Part shown: piece after piece, positions 63,398 to 64,000 of the stretch
Numbering within the stretch: the stretch's first letter is position 1
How the letters are laid out: every line of letters starts with the position of its first letter
Source of the DNA: DASQPR01 sp963727415
GTDB taxonomy: Bacteria; Actinomycetota; Actinomycetes; Mycobacteriales; Micromonosporaceae
Direction of reading: 5' to 3'
Assembly (NCBI GenBank): GCA_963727415.1
Contig: CAVSGF010000003.1
Coordinates: forward strand, 1,426,001-1,490,000
Length of the DNA stretch: 64,000 bases
Notes under the pieces: model-generated
Told to the model about the DNA's origin: nothing
Databases searched by the model: none
What the model saw: the letters and a program-made list of their open reading frames with translations, nothing else
Program-made: the position numbers and the translations under genes

Positions 63398-64000
63398 TCA
63401 CGAGCGGGCCGGCAAATGCGCCCCGCTCCCTCGCGCACGCAAGGCCGCACGGGAGAGGTGATCGGCCCGGCGGGTCGTCTCCGGGAGCCGGAAGCCGGCA
63501 CAGAGCCGCAACGTCAAAGCGGTGGCGGTATCGAGGTCAATCCGGTGACCCACCGACACGAACACCGGCTTGACCCGATCCCGGGTGCGCACCACGCGGC
63601 CAAGTACCTCGCCGCCGTCGGCCAGCGCCGAGAAGTCGCCGCGGTGCGGCCCCGGATCGTCGAACGAGGCCAGAAATGGGGTCTTCGCCACGCCGAACGC
63701 CGGGATGCCGGTGACGACGCCCAGGTGACAGGCCAGGCCGAACCGGCGCGGATGCGCGAGGCCGAAACCGTCACACACCAGCACGTCGGGCGGTCGAGCC
63801 AATCGGCTCAATGCCTCGGCGAGGAGCGGGACCTCCCGGAATCCCAGCAAGCCCGGAGCGTACGGAACGGTCGCCTCACCATCAACCAGCGCGGACTCCA
63901 CGGTCGCCAGGGTGACGACATCGATGACGACGGCAGCGGCCACCACCCGGTCGCTGTTCTTGGCGTAGGAGACGTCGAGGCCGGCCACGCTACCCGGGTC
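63398..64000 (-). CDS. nfi: Endonuclease V, partial (continues past window end)
   Basis: Deoxyinosine 3'-endonuclease; the open frame runs off the right edge so the true start lies beyond 64000. Visible: VAGLDVSYAKNSDRVVAAAV (catalytic DxSY), TVPYAPGLLGFREVPLLAEA, DVLVCDGFGLAHPRRFGLAC and GIPAFGVAKTPFL. These are the ordered EndoV motifs. The motif usually written DG(H/Q)G is DGFG here, with the catalytic Asp kept. The C-terminal part (RVKPVFVSVGHRIDLDTA) matches the family. Convergent with maf with a 25-bp gap. Confidence 0.9.
   Translation of the reverse strand, partial: DPGSVAGLDVSYAKNSDRVVAAAVVIDVVTLATVESALVDGEATVPYAPGLLGFREVPLLAEALSRLARPPDVLVCDGFGLAHPRRFGLACHLGVVTGIPAFGVAKTPFLASFDDPGPHRGDFSALADGGEVLGRVVRTRDRVKPVFVSVGHRIDLDTATALTLRLCAGFRLPETTRRADHLSRAALRARGSGAHLPARS

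Noticed and set aside
1..64000. Search for a novel defence, toxin-antitoxin or phage system
   Set aside because: No restriction-modification, CRISPR, retron, toxin-antitoxin pair, integrase or transposase could be recognised. PhoH2 has a PIN nuclease domain but is a known housekeeping fusion. AdnAB and UvrD2 are standard repair genes. The window is mainly conserved chromosome.

Overview
The window reads as chromosomal DNA of a high-GC Actinomycetota. The evidence is gene content: mycothiol-linked genes (mycoredoxin Mrx1, MshB), the actinobacterial helicases and nucleases UvrD2 and AdnAB, the DapD/DapE/DapC lysine genes, a Sdh1-type succinate dehydrogenase, accD5/accE5, and many GTG starts with 1-4 bp gene overlaps. 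Family placement is only a guess: the DapE and DapC proteins look Micromonosporaceae-like. Many neighbour pairs match what I remember of the Mycobacterium tuberculosis gene order (uvrD2-mrx1-nudC-adnBA; dapD/dapE/LOG; dapC-fdx; glpX-DUF4245; xseB-xseA-ispH-ychF; birA-accD5-accE5-maf). This is conserved housekeeping backbone, not an island.

Layout. 0.2-1.8 kb: a small unknown gene, then the back-to-back remains of a GH6 cellulase and a LacI-type regulator. 1.9-16.2 kb: DNA repair genes (uvrD2, adnA, adnB), mrx1, nudC, two M16 peptidases and a single-pass membrane protein. 16.2-21.2 kb: the LOG-dapE / dapD-SIMPL / dapC-ferredoxin block. 21.4-29.3 kb: small membrane proteins, mshB, an S9 peptidase and tldD/tldE. 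29.6-33.2 kb: the three-gene Sdh1 operon, ending in an 18-bp perfect hairpin. 33.3-37.5 kb: MutT, a PCD-like protein, a mutarotase fragment, YchF and an acyl-CoA dehydrogenase. 37.6-43.5 kb: Ada-AlkA with Ogt, then a heterodimeric ABC exporter. 43.6-54.8 kb: rmuC, ispH/xseA-xseB, a flavin-fold protein, a DMT transporter, glpX, DUF4245, rhomboid, a lytic-transglycosylase-like protein, phoH2 and a cis-prenyltransferase. 54.8-64 kb: PEP carboxykinase, two GtrA proteins, MaoC, a PH-domain protein, birA, accD5-accE5, maf and the start of endonuclease V.

Two features of the DNA itself stand out. First, about 16 single-base frame breaks interrupt otherwise well-preserved genes. Fourteen are consistent with one extra base, and eleven of those lie between 2.9 and 10.4 kb. 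I read most of them as sequence errors. Second, several repeat types sit between genes: a dispersed palindromic element with ends of the form CTCCATGATCAAGTGC present twice in opposite orientation, a 25-bp triplicate, a 28-bp hairpin repeat that overlaps a stop codon, and an 11-bp array. I found no CRISPR array, tRNA, rRNA, prophage, intact transposase or recognisable defence system. The most interesting biology is the collapsed divergent cellulase/regulator pair, the NudC without its zinc-ribbon cysteines, the Cys/His-rich Sdh membrane anchor and the dispersed palindromic element.
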